A DNA stretch of 7,465 nucleotides from an uncultured Devosia sp. GTDB lineage: Bacteria > Pseudomonadota > Alphaproteobacteria > Rhizobiales > Devosiaceae. Under the pieces are notes generated by a model. The model had not been told where the DNA came from, did not search any database, and was given only the letters and a program-made list of their open reading frames with translations. The stretch covers positions 1 through 7,465 of the forward strand of contig CAKTFF010000095.1 in NCBI GenBank assembly GCA_934553185.1, in the 5' to 3' direction. Made by a program: the position numbers and the translations under genes. Of the stretch, positions 1-7,066 are shown piece by piece. Position 1 is the stretch's first letter; the number at the start of each line of letters is the position of its first letter.

Positions 1-8
1 GAGAAGGG

Positions 9-689
9 TCAGGCGATGCGGGTGGTAGCCGCCTGGCGAAGGGCGTTGATGCGCGGCGCGTAAGTGGTGTCGTCGTTGCCGCCATAGATCGACGAACCGA
101 CGACGAGGACATTGGCTCCGGCGTCGACGACGGCCCGGGCATTGTCCGGGGCGATGCCGCCATCGACTTCGAGGTCGATCGGGCGATCGCCGATCAAGGC
201 GCGGGCCTGGCGGATCTTGTCCAGGGAATGCGCGATGAAGCTTTGGCCGCCAAAGCCTGGGTTGACCGACATGACGAGGACGAGGTCGATATCGGCAATG
301 ACGTTGTCCAGCGCTGAAACGGGGGTGGCGGGATTGAGGGCGACGCCAGCCTTTTTGCCTTCAGCCTTGATGGCCTGGACCGTGCGGTGGAGATGGGGGC
401 CGGCTTCGGCATGGACGGTGATGATATCGGCGCCAGCCTTGCTGAAGGCGGCGATATAGGGATCGACGGGCGCGATCATCAGGTGGACGTCAAAGGGCTT
501 GGTGGTGAACTTGCGCACCGAGGCCATGACCAGCGGGCCAAAGCTGATATTTGGTACGAAATGGCCATCCATGACGTCGACATGGATGTAGTCGGCGCCT
601 GCCGCGTCGATCGCCGCGATCTCGTCGCCCAGCCGGGAGAAATCGGCGGAGAGGATGGAGGGCGCAATGCGAAGCGGACGCGTGGTCAT
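9..689 (-). CDS. rpe: Ribulose-phosphate 3-epimerase
   Basis: This cytosolic enzyme interconverts D-ribulose 5-phosphate and D-xylulose 5-phosphate in the pentose phosphate pathway, and in the Calvin cycle where present. The 226-residue protein has the usual length for a single TIM-barrel epimerase. Family signatures are in order: APSILSADF at residues 9-17, [12 protein letters not shown] at 36-47, DVHLM at 67-71, [12 protein letters not shown] at 140-151 and EVDGGI at 174-179. By family knowledge His36, Asp38, His69 and Asp176 are the metal ligands, with the two Asp acting as acid/base pair; all four are present. The ATG at 689 leaves only a few residues before the barrel, as is normal; the ribosome site (CAGGTG) is weak. 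It lies downstream of a hydrolase gene on the same strand but is separated from it by a strong hairpin, and appears to have its own promoter. The TGA is eight bases from the window edge, so the downstream neighbour is not visible. Confidence 0.97.
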   Translation of the reverse strand: MTTRPLRIAPSILSADFSRLGDEIAAIDAAGADYIHVDVMDGHFVPNISFGPLVMASVRKFTTKPFDVHLMIAPVDPYIAAFSKAGADIITVHAEAGPHLHRTVQAIKAEGKKAGVALNPATPVSALDNVIADIDLVLVMSVNPGFGGQSFIAHSLDKIRQARALIGDRPIDLEVDGGIAPDNARAVVDAGANVLVVGSSIYGGNDDTTYAPRINALRQAATTRIA

Positions 690-722
690 AAGGTGGGCAC
701 CTGAGCCGAGCGGGGTTGGGGT

Positions 723-751
723 GCTATAGGACGCAGAGCGGGGGCGGGCAA
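723..751 (-). promoter_or_regulatory. Putative sigma-70-type promoter for rpe
   Basis: Reading the minus strand, TTGCCC (751-746) is followed after exactly 17 bases by TATAGC (728-723). Each hexamer matches four of six consensus positions. Transcription would begin near 716 and give a leader of about 27 bases before the rpe ATG. The -35 box starts two bases after the foot of the upstream hairpin, which fits a terminator followed directly by a new promoter. It was found by eye, so it remains a prediction. Confidence 0.4.
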
Positions 752-752
752 G

Positions 753-787
753 GGAGCGCCCACCACTTTGCCGGTGGTGGGCGCTCC
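753..787 (-). terminator. Strong hairpin, probable terminator of the hydrolase gene
   Basis: Positions 753-766 and 774-787 form a perfect 14-bp, GC-rich inverted repeat with a 7-base loop (767-773). It begins 14 bases after the TAA of the minus-strand hydrolase and lies before the predicted rpe promoter, where a terminator would be expected. The base after the stem on the minus strand is C, followed by TTGCCCGCC, so there is no real T-tract. Termination may therefore be weak or need a factor, or the hairpin may instead stabilise the 3' end of the hydrolase mRNA. Confidence 0.6.
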
Positions 788-801
788 GCCTAAGGCTGGT
801 G

Positions 802-1692
802 TTAGTTCAAGTTCTCGCTGAAGAAGTCGGCAAAAGCGTCTTCGACTGCCGAAGAGACCTCGGGCTGATCGCTATAGAAGCCGTAGCCGTGGTCTGCTTC
901 GGGAACGAGGAGGATGCTGGCAGTTGGATAGGCTGCGACCACGGCTTCGTTCTGGGCGGGTGGGATCACCTCGTCCTTGTCGCCGTGCACGACCAGCATG
1001 GGGCCCTGGTAGGCGTCGATGCCGTCGAGCGGGCTCGATGCGCGCATCTCATCGAACCAGGCCAGGCTCAACTGCTGCTGCTGGCCATATTGGGTGGTGT
1101 AGTCTGCATAGCCCTTTTCGCCCTGGGCTTGCGCGTAAAGCGTTTCGGCTTCCGCTTCGCCACCGGCGAGAAGGGTGATGAGACCTTCACCGGGATTGGC
1201 GGAGGGCGCCAGGAGGCCCACGGCCTTGTACGTGCTGTCGGGCGACTGGGCGATGGTCAGCGCGACGCGACCGCCCATGCTGTAGCCGAGGATGCCGACG
1301 CGGTCCGGATCAACGGGGTAGTTGGCGAGGAGATAAGCGAGGCTGGCATTGGAGTCCGAGACCATGGATGAGAGGGACTGGTCGGTCCAGGGCGCCTTGC
1401 TGTCGCCGACGCCGGCAAAATCCATGCGGATGGTGGCGATGCCGGCCTCAGCAAGCGCATCGGCCAGGCGGGCAAAGCCACCGCCTTCGTTGCGGCCGCC
1501 GCCATGACCATGGTTCATCACCACGGCGGGGAAGGGACCTTCACCTTCGGGAATAACAACAGTGGCGGGGACCGCACGGTCGCCATTGGTCACGGAGATG
1601 TCCTCGGCGGTCTGCGCCTGGGCTACGGAAACGGCGCTCAGCGCCAGAGCGGCGGCGAAGAGTGTCGTTTGAACAGTTTTGATGACGTGCAT
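802..1692 (-). CDS. Secreted alpha/beta hydrolase (dienelactone hydrolase-like)
   Basis: The 296-residue protein is an alpha/beta-hydrolase with an export signal. Residues 1-26 form a signal peptide: Lys5, a hydrophobic stretch [15 protein letters not shown], and an AQA|Q-type cleavage site near residue 26, so it should act in the periplasm. The mature part shows an oxyanion-hole HGHGGG at 61-66, the nucleophile elbow GYSMGG at 136-141 (Ser138), an acid in HGDKDE at 236-241 (Asp240) and the catalytic His268 in EADHGYGF. The complete triad suggests an active esterase or peptidase; the substrate cannot be read from the sequence. The start at 1692 follows AAGGA about 11 bases upstream. A perfect TTGACA lies at 1768-1763 on the same strand, but I see no convincing -10 box. 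A strong hairpin closes the gene. It may be monocistronic, since the upstream gene is divergent. Confidence 0.88.
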   Translation of the reverse strand: MHVIKTVQTTLFAAALALSAVSVAQAQTAEDISVTNGDRAVPATVVIPEGEGPFPAVVMNHGHGGGRNEGGGFARLADALAEAGIATIRMDFAGVGDSKAPWTDQSLSSMVSDSNASLAYLLANYPVDPDRVGILGYSMGGRVALTIAQSPDSTYKAVGLLAPSANPGEGLITLLAGGEAEAETLYAQAQGEKGYADYTTQYGQQQQLSLAWFDEMRASSPLDGIDAYQGPMLVVHGDKDEVIPPAQNEAVVAAYPTASILLVPEADHGYGFYSDQPEVSSAVEDAFADFFSENLN

Positions 1693-1868
1693 CGAGAATG
1701 CGTTCCTTTTTGTCGTCTGCTTGATCCCACGCGCCTCTCAAGAGTGACCCAGGGGCCTGCCTTGTCAACACGGGAGAGCGGATTGCTTGTGGCTACCGGC
1801 TGTCACATTGGGGAGATGCGACACCGGTTCCATTGCGCTCCCCCGTCAACGCGATAGAACACGCAGGC

Positions 1869-1876
1869 AAAAGGAG
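1869..1876 (+). promoter_or_regulatory. Ribosome binding site that fixes the TTG start of ccdA
   Basis: AAAAGGAG ends 10 bases before the TTG at 1887. An in-frame alternative start at 1833 lies upstream of this site and would add residues that do not resemble the usual CcdA N-terminus, so the TTG is preferred. Confidence 0.65.
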
Positions 1877-1886
1877 CGTCCGCGTC

Positions 1887-2621
1887 TTGGAATTTTCCCT
1901 GCCCTTGGTGTTTGGCGCCGGCGTGCTGAGTTTTCTGTCGCCCTGCGTGCTGCCGCTGGTGCCGCCCTATCTCACCTATATGAGCGGGGCGAGTTTCGAT
2001 CAGTTGCGCGCCGATGGGGTTGGCGCTGCTGCCTTGCAGCGGCGCGTGGCCGTGACCTCGCTGTTCTTTATTCTCGGTTTTGCGGTGGTTTTCGTTACGC
2101 TGGGCGCAACGGCGACGGCTTTCGGGCAGGCTTTTCGCCAGGCGCTGCCCATTCTGACGCCTATCGCGGGCGTCATGATCATTGCCATGGGGCTGCACTT
2201 TCTGGGTGTTTATCGCATCGGCCTGCTTGACCGGCAGTTGCGTCACCAGGGTCCGGGCGTCGCCAGCGGCCCATTAGGCGGGTTTCTGCTGGGGTTGGCT
2301 TTTGCGATTGGCTGGACGCCGTGCATCGGGCCGGTATTGGCGGCGGTGCTGTCGGTTGCCGCCAGCCGCGACACGGCCTGGGAAGGGGCGGGACTGCTGG
2401 GGCTTTATTCGCTGGGATTGGGCGTGCCGTTTTTCCTGGCGGGTATTGCCATCGGGCCATTCCTGGCATTTTTCCAGAGCTTCAAGCGGCACCTTCATAC
2501 CGTTGAGCAGGTGATGGGCGGGTTGCTGGTGGTGACCGGGATTTTGTTTCTCACGGGAAATTTCACCCGGCTGTCCTACTGGTTCTTGGAGACCTTTCCG
2601 GTGCTCGCCAATTTCGGTTGA
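1887..2621 (+). CDS. ccdA: CcdA-type cytochrome c biogenesis / thiol-disulfide transmembrane transporter
   Basis: This inner-membrane protein belongs to the DsbD/CcdA transmembrane family, which passes electrons from cytoplasmic thioredoxin to periplasmic thiol proteins, including those that reduce apocytochrome c. The 244-residue length and about six hydrophobic segments (roughly 3-33, 55-78, 87-108, 130-159, 167-195 and 208-227) are typical of the short CcdA form without DsbD periplasmic domains. The paired redox cysteines are present: Cys20 in LSPCVLPLVPPYL and Cys146 in WTPCIGP. Translation probably starts at TTG 1887, giving MEFSLPLVFGAGVLSFLSPC, with a good ribosome site just upstream. 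The usual partners (CcmG/ResA-type thioredoxins, ccm genes) are not in this window, so which periplasmic client it serves is unknown. The gene is divergent from the hydrolase and upstream of an acetyltransferase, with 118 bases between them and no strong terminator. The family call is secure; the exact role is inferred. Confidence 0.93.
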   Translation: MEFSLPLVFGAGVLSFLSPCVLPLVPPYLTYMSGASFDQLRADGVGAAALQRRVAVTSLFFILGFAVVFVTLGATATAFGQAFRQALPILTPIAGVMIIAMGLHFLGVYRIGLLDRQLRHQGPGVASGPLGGFLLGLAFAIGWTPCIGPVLAAVLSVAASRDTAWEGAGLLGLYSLGLGVPFFLAGIAIGPFLAFFQSFKRHLHTVEQVMGGLLVVTGILFLTGNFTRLSYWFLETFPVLANFG

Positions 2622-2704
2622 GCGCTAACGCGCCTTTAACCGTGGGGAAAGATCTTCGGTTTCCGCCACTTTGCCGCATCAATTTTCAGCACTGGTTTAC
2701 CCCG

Positions 2705-2723
2705 GGTGGGCAAGGTGCCCGCC
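2705..2723 (+). promoter_or_regulatory. Hairpin in the leader of the acetyltransferase gene
   Basis: GGTGGGCA (2705-2712) and TGCCCGCC (2716-2723) pair over eight positions, one of them a G-U wobble, around a 3-base AGG loop. The stem ends 16 bases before ATG 2740 and 7 bases before the alternative GTG 2731. The only AAGG-like ribosome site in this leader (2712-2717) lies in the hairpin tip, so the structure could affect initiation. It could also be chance in GC-rich sequence, and a 3-base loop is tight. Confidence 0.35.
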
Positions 2724-2739
2724 AACATGAGTGGGGACC

Positions 2740-3993
2740 ATGCTGACAACAAACACTGCGCAGGCCGTTCTGAGCGGCTCAGACCTCGATGCCAATTACA
2801 GCCACGCGGCGGCCGCTCGTGGCGATATCGCCGTTTCGGTGAGCGACAGGATCGAGGATGTCGAGGCGGTGTGGCGAGAGCTCACGCAGGGCGAGATCGA
2901 ATCGCCGGGACAAAGCTACGACTTCATCCGGCTTTGGGTTGCCGATCGGCAGGTGCCGCAAAGCCATCAGCGTTATGTGGTGGGTCGCGTCGATGGCCGT
3001 GCGGTTGCGCTGTTGCCGCTCCATCGCAAACGCCTCCATGGCGTTTCGGTGTTCACCTGGTTTCCCGGCGCTCATGCGGGATGTTACGCGCCTATTGCCG
3101 ATACTGCGCGGCTGGCAGCGCTCGGCGCTGAAGGACGGCGTCAGCTTTGGTCGAGCATGACCGGTGCGCTCAAGGGCGCCGATGTAGTTTATCTGCGTTC
3201 CATTCCGGTGGAGGTCGATGGGCATGGCGGCCTCTTCGACGAACTGGGCAAGACGCTGCCCGTGGAAACGCTTTATCGGTCGCAGTACCGAAGCTGGGAA
3301 GAAGCCGACAAACTGCAGCGCAGCAAGTCGCGCCGCAAGCATGACCGGCAGCAAGGCGACCGGCTCAATGCCATGGGCGAGGTCAGCTTCAGCGAAGTGC
3401 GGAATGGCGAGGACACGCGCTGCGCCATCGAGACCATGTTCATCCAGCGCTCGGCGCGCTTCAAGGCCATGGGCATTCGCGACACCTTTGTGCGCGACAA
3501 GCTGATCGGGTTCTACCACGACATGGCCAAGGCCGGGTCGGGGGTCGATGTGCGGCTGCATGTGTTGCGGCTGAACGGGGATATCGTCGCGGTGCGCTAC
3601 AATGTGGTGCATGGCGAGCGCATGTTCTGCCTCATTTCGTCGATGAGCGACGATCCGGCCATCCAGAACGGGTCGCCGGGCAAGCAATGCCTGCTGCGCG
3701 TTATGCAGAAGGTGTTCGACGAGGGCATCGGTGTGTTCGACATGGGCAGCGGCTTCACCGACGAGAAGCGCCACTGGTGCAATATCCAGACGCCTCTGCG
3801 GCAGCACTATATCGGCCTGACGCCGCAGGGCGCGTTGATCGTTCGCGCGCATCGGACGTTCCAGAAATCGCGCGCAGCGATCAAGGCCAATCCGCAGCTC
3901 AAAACGGCGACGCTCAACATTCAGCAGTGGTTTGATCGAGTAACCGGCGGCAAGACGGCCGAAGCTGCGCCGGCTGCCGAGAAGTCAGATTAG
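2740..3993 (+). CDS. GNAT-family acyltransferase, CelD/BioF2-like (Acetyltransf_6)
   Basis: The 417-residue protein resembles the two-lobed GNAT proteins annotated as CelD/BcsL or BioF2-like acetyltransferases, often linked to surface polysaccharide modification. Supporting marks are a basic stretch SKSRRKHDRQQGDRL at 195-209, then a C-terminal acetyltransferase lobe with VRLHVLRLNGDIVAVRYNVV (271-290) and the closing motif FDMGSGFTDEKRHW (333-346), which corresponds to the family's FDFxxGDExYKxxW pattern. The segment after residue 400 is Ala/Lys/Glu-rich and probably disordered. There is no signal peptide or membrane helix, so it is likely cytosolic. ATG 2740 is chosen because it is the first ATG in frame; GTG 2731 would add three residues. 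Neither has a strong ribosome site. Its 3' end overlaps convergent radC by 9 bp. No cellulose or other polysaccharide genes are nearby, so the acceptor is unknown. Confidence 0.82.
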   Translation: MLTTNTAQAVLSGSDLDANYSHAAAARGDIAVSVSDRIEDVEAVWRELTQGEIESPGQSYDFIRLWVADRQVPQSHQRYVVGRVDGRAVALLPLHRKRLHGVSVFTWFPGAHAGCYAPIADTARLAALGAEGRRQLWSSMTGALKGADVVYLRSIPVEVDGHGGLFDELGKTLPVETLYRSQYRSWEEADKLQRSKSRRKHDRQQGDRLNAMGEVSFSEVRNGEDTRCAIETMFIQRSARFKAMGIRDTFVRDKLIGFYHDMAKAGSGVDVRLHVLRLNGDIVAVRYNVVHGERMFCLISSMSDDPAIQNGSPGKQCLLRVMQKVFDEGIGVFDMGSGFTDEKRHWCNIQTPLRQHYIGLTPQGALIVRAHRTFQKSRAAIKANPQLKTATLNIQQWFDRVTGGKTAEAAPAAEKSD

Positions 3994-4719
3994 CTTGAGC
4001 GCGCGCAGCGAGGCGTGGCCGGACTTGCCGATGATCAGGTGATCATGGAGCGTGATGCCCAGCGGCTTGGCGACGTCTGCCACTTCCTTGGTCATCCGCA
4101 CATCGGCCGATGACGGGGATGGATCCCCCGAAGGGTGGTTGTGTACGAGGATCAGGGCGGTGGCCGAGAGCTCGAGCGCCCGCTTGATCACTTCGCGAGG
4201 ATAGACCGGAGTGTGATCGACTGTGCCGGTCTGCTGCACTTCGTCGGCGATGAGGCGGTTCTTTTTGTCGAGAAACAAGATGCGGAACTGTTCGATCGAT
4301 TCAAACGCCATCTGCGAGCGGCAATAGTCGATCAATTGGTTCCAGGAGGAGAGGATCGGCTTGTCGGTTTCGATGCGGTCCCGGCCGAAGCGGGCGGCGA
4401 CGGCCTGGATAACCTTGAGATGGGCGATTGTTGTTGCGCCCAGGCCCTTTATGGCTGAGAGGCGCGCCTCGCTGGCATTGAACACGCCGGAAAATGAGCC
4501 AAACTCGCGCAGCAGGGTCTTGGCGAGAGCCTTGGTGTCCTTGCGCGGAATAACGAGTTGCAGCGCGAGCTCAAGCAGTTCGTAATCTTCCAGCGCATCG
4601 CCGCCAACCCGCAGGAAGCGTTCGCGCACGCGCTGGCGGTGGCCGGCATGATCGTCCGGCTCGGATGCCAGTGGCAGGGGGAACGGCGCTTCGGCAAAAG
4701 AGTCTGGACGATCGGCCAT
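3985..4719 (-). CDS. radC: RadC family JAB/MPN-domain protein
   Basis: The 244-residue protein is a RadC (UPF0758) member. The N-terminal half has the helix-hairpin-helix-like region, with DYELLELALQLVIPRKDTK and AIKGLGATTIAHLKVIQAV. The C-terminal half has the JAMM metalloprotease signature: Glu in YPREVIKRALE, then HNHPSGDPSPSSAD supplying the two His and the Asp expected to bind zinc. The historic DNA-repair role of RadC is doubted in the literature and no activity is well established, so the function is uncertain although the family call is not. The start at 4719 is preferred over an upstream ATG (4815) because it follows an AAGG site at proper spacing and gives MADRPDSFAEAP. The upstream start would extend into map. 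The ATG overlaps the map stop as TGATG, a sign of translational coupling. The end overlaps the convergent acetyltransferase gene. Confidence 0.93.
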   Translation of the reverse strand: MADRPDSFAEAPFPLPLASEPDDHAGHRQRVRERFLRVGGDALEDYELLELALQLVIPRKDTKALAKTLLREFGSFSGVFNASEARLSAIKGLGATTIAHLKVIQAVAARFGRDRIETDKPILSSWNQLIDYCRSQMAFESIEQFRILFLDKKNRLIADEVQQTGTVDHTPVYPREVIKRALELSATALILVHNHPSGDPSPSSADVRMTKEVADVAKPLGITLHDHLIIGKSGHASLRALKLI

Positions 4720-5552
4720 CAGGCAGCCTTGGGCGCCATGGGGTTGAAGAGGCCAGCGGGCGAGGTGGTGAAGATCTCGTGGCCAGTTTCGGTGATGCCG
4801 ATGGAATGTTCGCATTGAGCCGAAAGGGTGCGGTCGCGGGTGACGGCGGTCCAGCCATCGGAGAGGATTTTCACATGCGGGCGGCCCAGGTTGATCATGG
4901 GCTCGATGGTGAAGATCATGCCTGGGCGTAGCGGCACGCCGGTGCCTGCCGTGCCGAAATGAAGAATGTTGGGCTCGTCGTGGAACAGCTTGCCAAGCCC
5001 ATGGCCGACGAAATCTCGCACGACGCTCATGCGCTCGGCTTCGGCGACGGCCTGGATGGCGGCGCCAATATCGCCGGTGGTGTTGCCGGGCTTGGCGGCG
5101 GCCAGTCCTGCTTCGAGGCTGGCATAGGTGACTTCCACCAGCCGCTCGGCCTTGCGCGGCACTTCACCGACGCCATACATGCGGCTCGAATCGCCATGCC
5201 AGCCATCAACGATCAGGGTGAGGTCGATGTTGACGATATCGCCTTCCCGCAGGGGACGCTCATCGGGAATGCCGTGGCAGACGACATGGTTGATGGAGGT
5301 GCAGAGGGCGTGGCGGTAGCCCTTGTAGAAGATGGTGGCGGGGACCGCGCCATTGTCGCGGGCAAATTCATAGGCCACCTTGTCCAGCGTTGCGGTGGGC
5401 ACGCCGGGCTCGACATATTCGGCAAGGATGTCGAGCGCCTGGGCGGTGAGCGCACCGGCCTTGCGCATGCCTTCAAAACCTTCGGGGCCGTGCAGCGGAA
5501 TGACGCCAGCGGTGCGGCGGGCTTTGGGCTTGGCGTCGACAAAGGTGATCAT
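4719..5552 (-). CDS. map: Methionine aminopeptidase, type I
   Basis: This cytosolic metalloenzyme removes the initiator Met from nascent proteins after deformylation and is usually essential. The 277-residue length fits type I enzymes. The five expected metal ligands are visible: Asp110 (NIDLTLIVDGWHGDSSRM), Asp121, His184 (FVGHGLGKLFHDEPN), Glu217 (GMIFTIEPMI) and Glu248 (AQCEHSIGITETGHEI). His93 in CHGIPD matches the conserved active-site His. The start at 5552 gives MITFVDAKPKARR and is preceded by GGAG at a spacing of six bases. An upstream ATG at 5645 exists in frame, but its extension shows no family resemblance. The gene leads a pair with radC, the stop and start overlapping as TGATG. 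It is divergent from the cinA-like gene, with 128 bases between their starts that must hold both promoters. No promoter there was convincing by eye. Confidence 0.97.
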   Translation of the reverse strand: MITFVDAKPKARRTAGVIPLHGPEGFEGMRKAGALTAQALDILAEYVEPGVPTATLDKVAYEFARDNGAVPATIFYKGYRHALCTSINHVVCHGIPDERPLREGDIVNIDLTLIVDGWHGDSSRMYGVGEVPRKAERLVEVTYASLEAGLAAAKPGNTTGDIGAAIQAVAEAERMSVVRDFVGHGLGKLFHDEPNILHFGTAGTGVPLRPGMIFTIEPMINLGRPHVKILSDGWTAVTRDRTLSAQCEHSIGITETGHEIFTTSPAGLFNPMAPKAA

Positions 5553-5680
5553 GGCAGGCTCCGAACTCAGGCAGTAAATTAGTCGCTCGCCGCGGTGAAG
5601 GGAAGGGCAGAGCGCCAGCTTGACGGCGGTATCGCGCAGGGGCATTGCTGGAGAACAGCAAGCCCCACGGAAAGCTCCCC

Positions 5681-6454
5681 ATGTCCGCAGACCTCGTTAC
5701 GGCCGGCCTCCTCGTGATTGGCGACGAAATTCTTTCGGGCCGCACCAAGGACGTCAATATCGGCGCCACGGCGGATTTTTGTACCGAGCTGGGCATCGAC
5801 CTCAAAGAAGTGCGGGTGGTGAGCGACGAGACCGACGACATCGTCGATGCGGTCAATGCGCTGCGCAAGCGCTACACTTATGTGTTCACCACGGGCGGCA
5901 TCGGGCCGACGCATGACGACATTACCGCTGATGCGATCGCTAAGGCGTTTGGCGTGGCGCTGCCGATCAATGCCGAGGCGCGGGCCATGCTCGAGACGCG
6001 GTGGAAGCAGACCGGCACGGAGGCCAACGAAGCGCGGCTGCGCATGGCGCGTATCCCGGATGGAGCCTCGCTGATCGTCAACACAGTCAGCGCGGCGCCG
6101 GGTTTCCGCATCGGCAATGTGCATGTGATGGCCGGTGTGCCGGTGATCATGCGGGCCATGCTTGAAGCCATCGCGCCCACCCTGCAGGGCGGCAAGAAGG
6201 TGATGTCGGTGACGATCCGCGCGGCGGTGGGCGAGGGCGTGCTGGGCGGGCCGCTGGGCGATTTGCAGCAGCTCTATCCCGATGTGAAAATGGGCAGCTA
6301 TCCGCAGATGGGCAAGGACCGGATCATGACCGAACTGGTGCTGCGCTCGTCGGACATGGCGCGGCTGACCGAGGCGTCGGGGAAGGTGCGCGAAATGGTG
6401 ACGCTGGTGCACTTACGTGAGGGCGTGACCCTGCCGGATGACGAAATCTACTGA
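5681..6454 (+). CDS. Stand-alone CinA N-terminal (molybdopterin-binding-like) domain protein
   Basis: This 257-residue protein matches the COG1058 (CinA/MoCF) family, whose N-terminal domain has the MoaB/Mog fold. Signatures are the N-terminal TAGLLVIGDEILSGRTKDVN (7-26) and TTGGIGPTHDD (70-80), the phosphate-binding loop of the MoaB-like fold. In full-length CinA (about 420 residues) a C-terminal PncC nicotinamide-nucleotide amidase follows; here the protein stops after the COG1058 region. The family has been linked to ADP-ribose or nucleotide hydrolysis and to competence or damage response, but the exact role in this organism cannot be read from the sequence. ATG 5681 is chosen for its GGAAAG site (about 7 bases upstream) and because it begins MSADLVTAG; an in-frame TTG at 5645 would add 12 residues and sits in a small hairpin. 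It is divergent from map and upstream of gpt. Confidence 0.9.
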   Translation: MSADLVTAGLLVIGDEILSGRTKDVNIGATADFCTELGIDLKEVRVVSDETDDIVDAVNALRKRYTYVFTTGGIGPTHDDITADAIAKAFGVALPINAEARAMLETRWKQTGTEANEARLRMARIPDGASLIVNTVSAAPGFRIGNVHVMAGVPVIMRAMLEAIAPTLQGGKKVMSVTIRAAVGEGVLGGPLGDLQQLYPDVKMGSYPQMGKDRIMTELVLRSSDMARLTEASGKVREMVTLVHLREGVTLPDDEIY

Positions 6455-6493
6455 GCAAGCTGCAGATAGCGCTGGGCAGGCGATTGGCGCGGC

Positions 6494-6518
6494 GGCACGG
6501 TTTTGCTAAGCACGTGCC
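6494..6518 (+). terminator. Weak possible hairpin after the cinA-like gene
   Basis: GGCACG (6494-6499) and CGTGCC (6513-6518) are complementary around a 13-base loop. The sequence then runs TTCCCCC, with no U-rich tract. It lies between the cinA-like gene and gpt, where a terminator would fit. The stem is short and the loop long, so support is slight. Confidence 0.2.
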
Positions 6519-6551
6519 TTCCCCCATTGTCGGCCGCACGAGCGGCTGAGC

Positions 6552-6557
6552 AGGAGA
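6552..6557 (+). promoter_or_regulatory. Ribosome binding site that fixes the TTG start of gpt
   Basis: AGGAGA ends 6 bases before TTG 6564. No ATG or GTG upstream in this frame gives a better protein start, and the residues after the TTG ([15 protein letters not shown]) line up with the normal N-terminus of this enzyme family. Confidence 0.7.
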
Positions 6558-6563
6558 GATCCC

Positions 6564-7061
6564 TTGAGCAACCCCAATCAGAAGTCTTTCCCTGTTACCT
6601 GGGACCAGTTTCACCGGGACAGCCGGGCTTTGGCCTGGCGGCTAGCTGGCATGGGGACGTTTGATGCGGTGGTGGCTATTGCCCGGGGCGGGCTCGTCCC
6701 GGCGGCGATTGTCGCGCGCGAGCTCAATATCCGCACGGTGGAAACTGTGGCGGTTAAAAGCTACGACCACCAGAACCAGGGCGGCATTCAGGTGCTCAAG
6801 CCCATCAGCCAGCCGGTGCTGGACTTGGCCAAGAATGGCGGCAAGATCCTGATCGTGGACGACCTGGTGGATACCGGCTCGACGGCGCGGGCGGTGCGCG
6901 AAATGCTGCCTGGGGCGCATTTCGCTACCGTTTACGCCAAGCCCAAGGGGCGCGATCTGGTGGATACGTTTATTACCGAGGTCAGCCAGGACACCTGGAT
7001 CTTTTTTCCCTGGGATCTCGATGTCGCTTATGTGGCGCCGATCAGCGGCGGTACGGACTGA
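6564..7061 (+). CDS. gpt: Xanthine phosphoribosyltransferase
   Basis: This purine-salvage enzyme joins xanthine (also guanine, sometimes hypoxanthine) to PRPP, yielding the nucleoside monophosphate and pyrophosphate. The 165-residue protein closely resembles the Gpt family in order: [17 protein letters not shown] (11-27), the ARGGLVP loop (40-46), a SYDHQNQ stretch (66-72), the PRPP-binding [14 protein letters not shown] (95-108) and the C-terminal DTWIFFPWD (143-151), where the Trp stacks on the purine in this family. The enzyme is often membrane-associated, but no membrane helix is visible. Translation starts at TTG 6564 behind a good AGGAGA site. There are 109 bases to the upstream cinA-like gene and only 5 bases from the stop to tRNA-Leu. 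A promoter is not clear by eye. Confidence 0.96.
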   Translation: MSNPNQKSFPVTWDQFHRDSRALAWRLAGMGTFDAVVAIARGGLVPAAIVARELNIRTVETVAVKSYDHQNQGGIQVLKPISQPVLDLAKNGGKILIVDDLVDTGSTARAVREMLPGAHFATVYAKPKGRDLVDTFITEVSQDTWIFFPWDLDVAYVAPISGGTD

Positions 7062-7066
7062 CACAG

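Noticed and set aside
799..1371. Long plus-strand open frame antisense to the hydrolase gene
   Set aside because: It lies wholly inside a gene with a full catalytic triad and signal peptide. It has no family motif and is what GC-rich codon bias produces on the opposite strand.
1763..1768. Perfect TTGACA on the minus strand upstream of the hydrolase gene
   Set aside because: No acceptable -10 hexamer occurs at 15-18 bases spacing (best about two of six), so it is not reported as a promoter.
1833..1860. Possible ccdA promoter TTGCGC (1833-1838), 16-base spacer, TAGAAC (1855-1860)
   Set aside because: Matches are poor (three and four of six), and a start site near 1867 would leave almost no leader before the ribosome site at 1869-1876.
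2622..2633. Hairpin GCGC-TAAC-GCGC right after the ccdA stop
   Set aside because: The stem has only four base pairs and is followed by CTTTAAC with no T-run, too weak to call a terminator.
2779..3852. Long minus-strand open frame antisense to the acetyltransferase gene
   Set aside because: The 357-codon frame is His/Arg/Ala-rich with no recognisable motif, and the sense frame matches a known family, so it is a shadow.
5645..5661. Small hairpin TTGCTG/CAGCAA upstream of the cinA-like gene
   Set aside because: It is a 6-bp stem with no position-specific support. It could be chance in a region with two divergent promoters.
5579..6412. Minus-strand open frame antisense to the cinA-like gene
   Set aside because: It is His/Arg-rich and has no motif, while the opposite frame carries clear CinA signatures.
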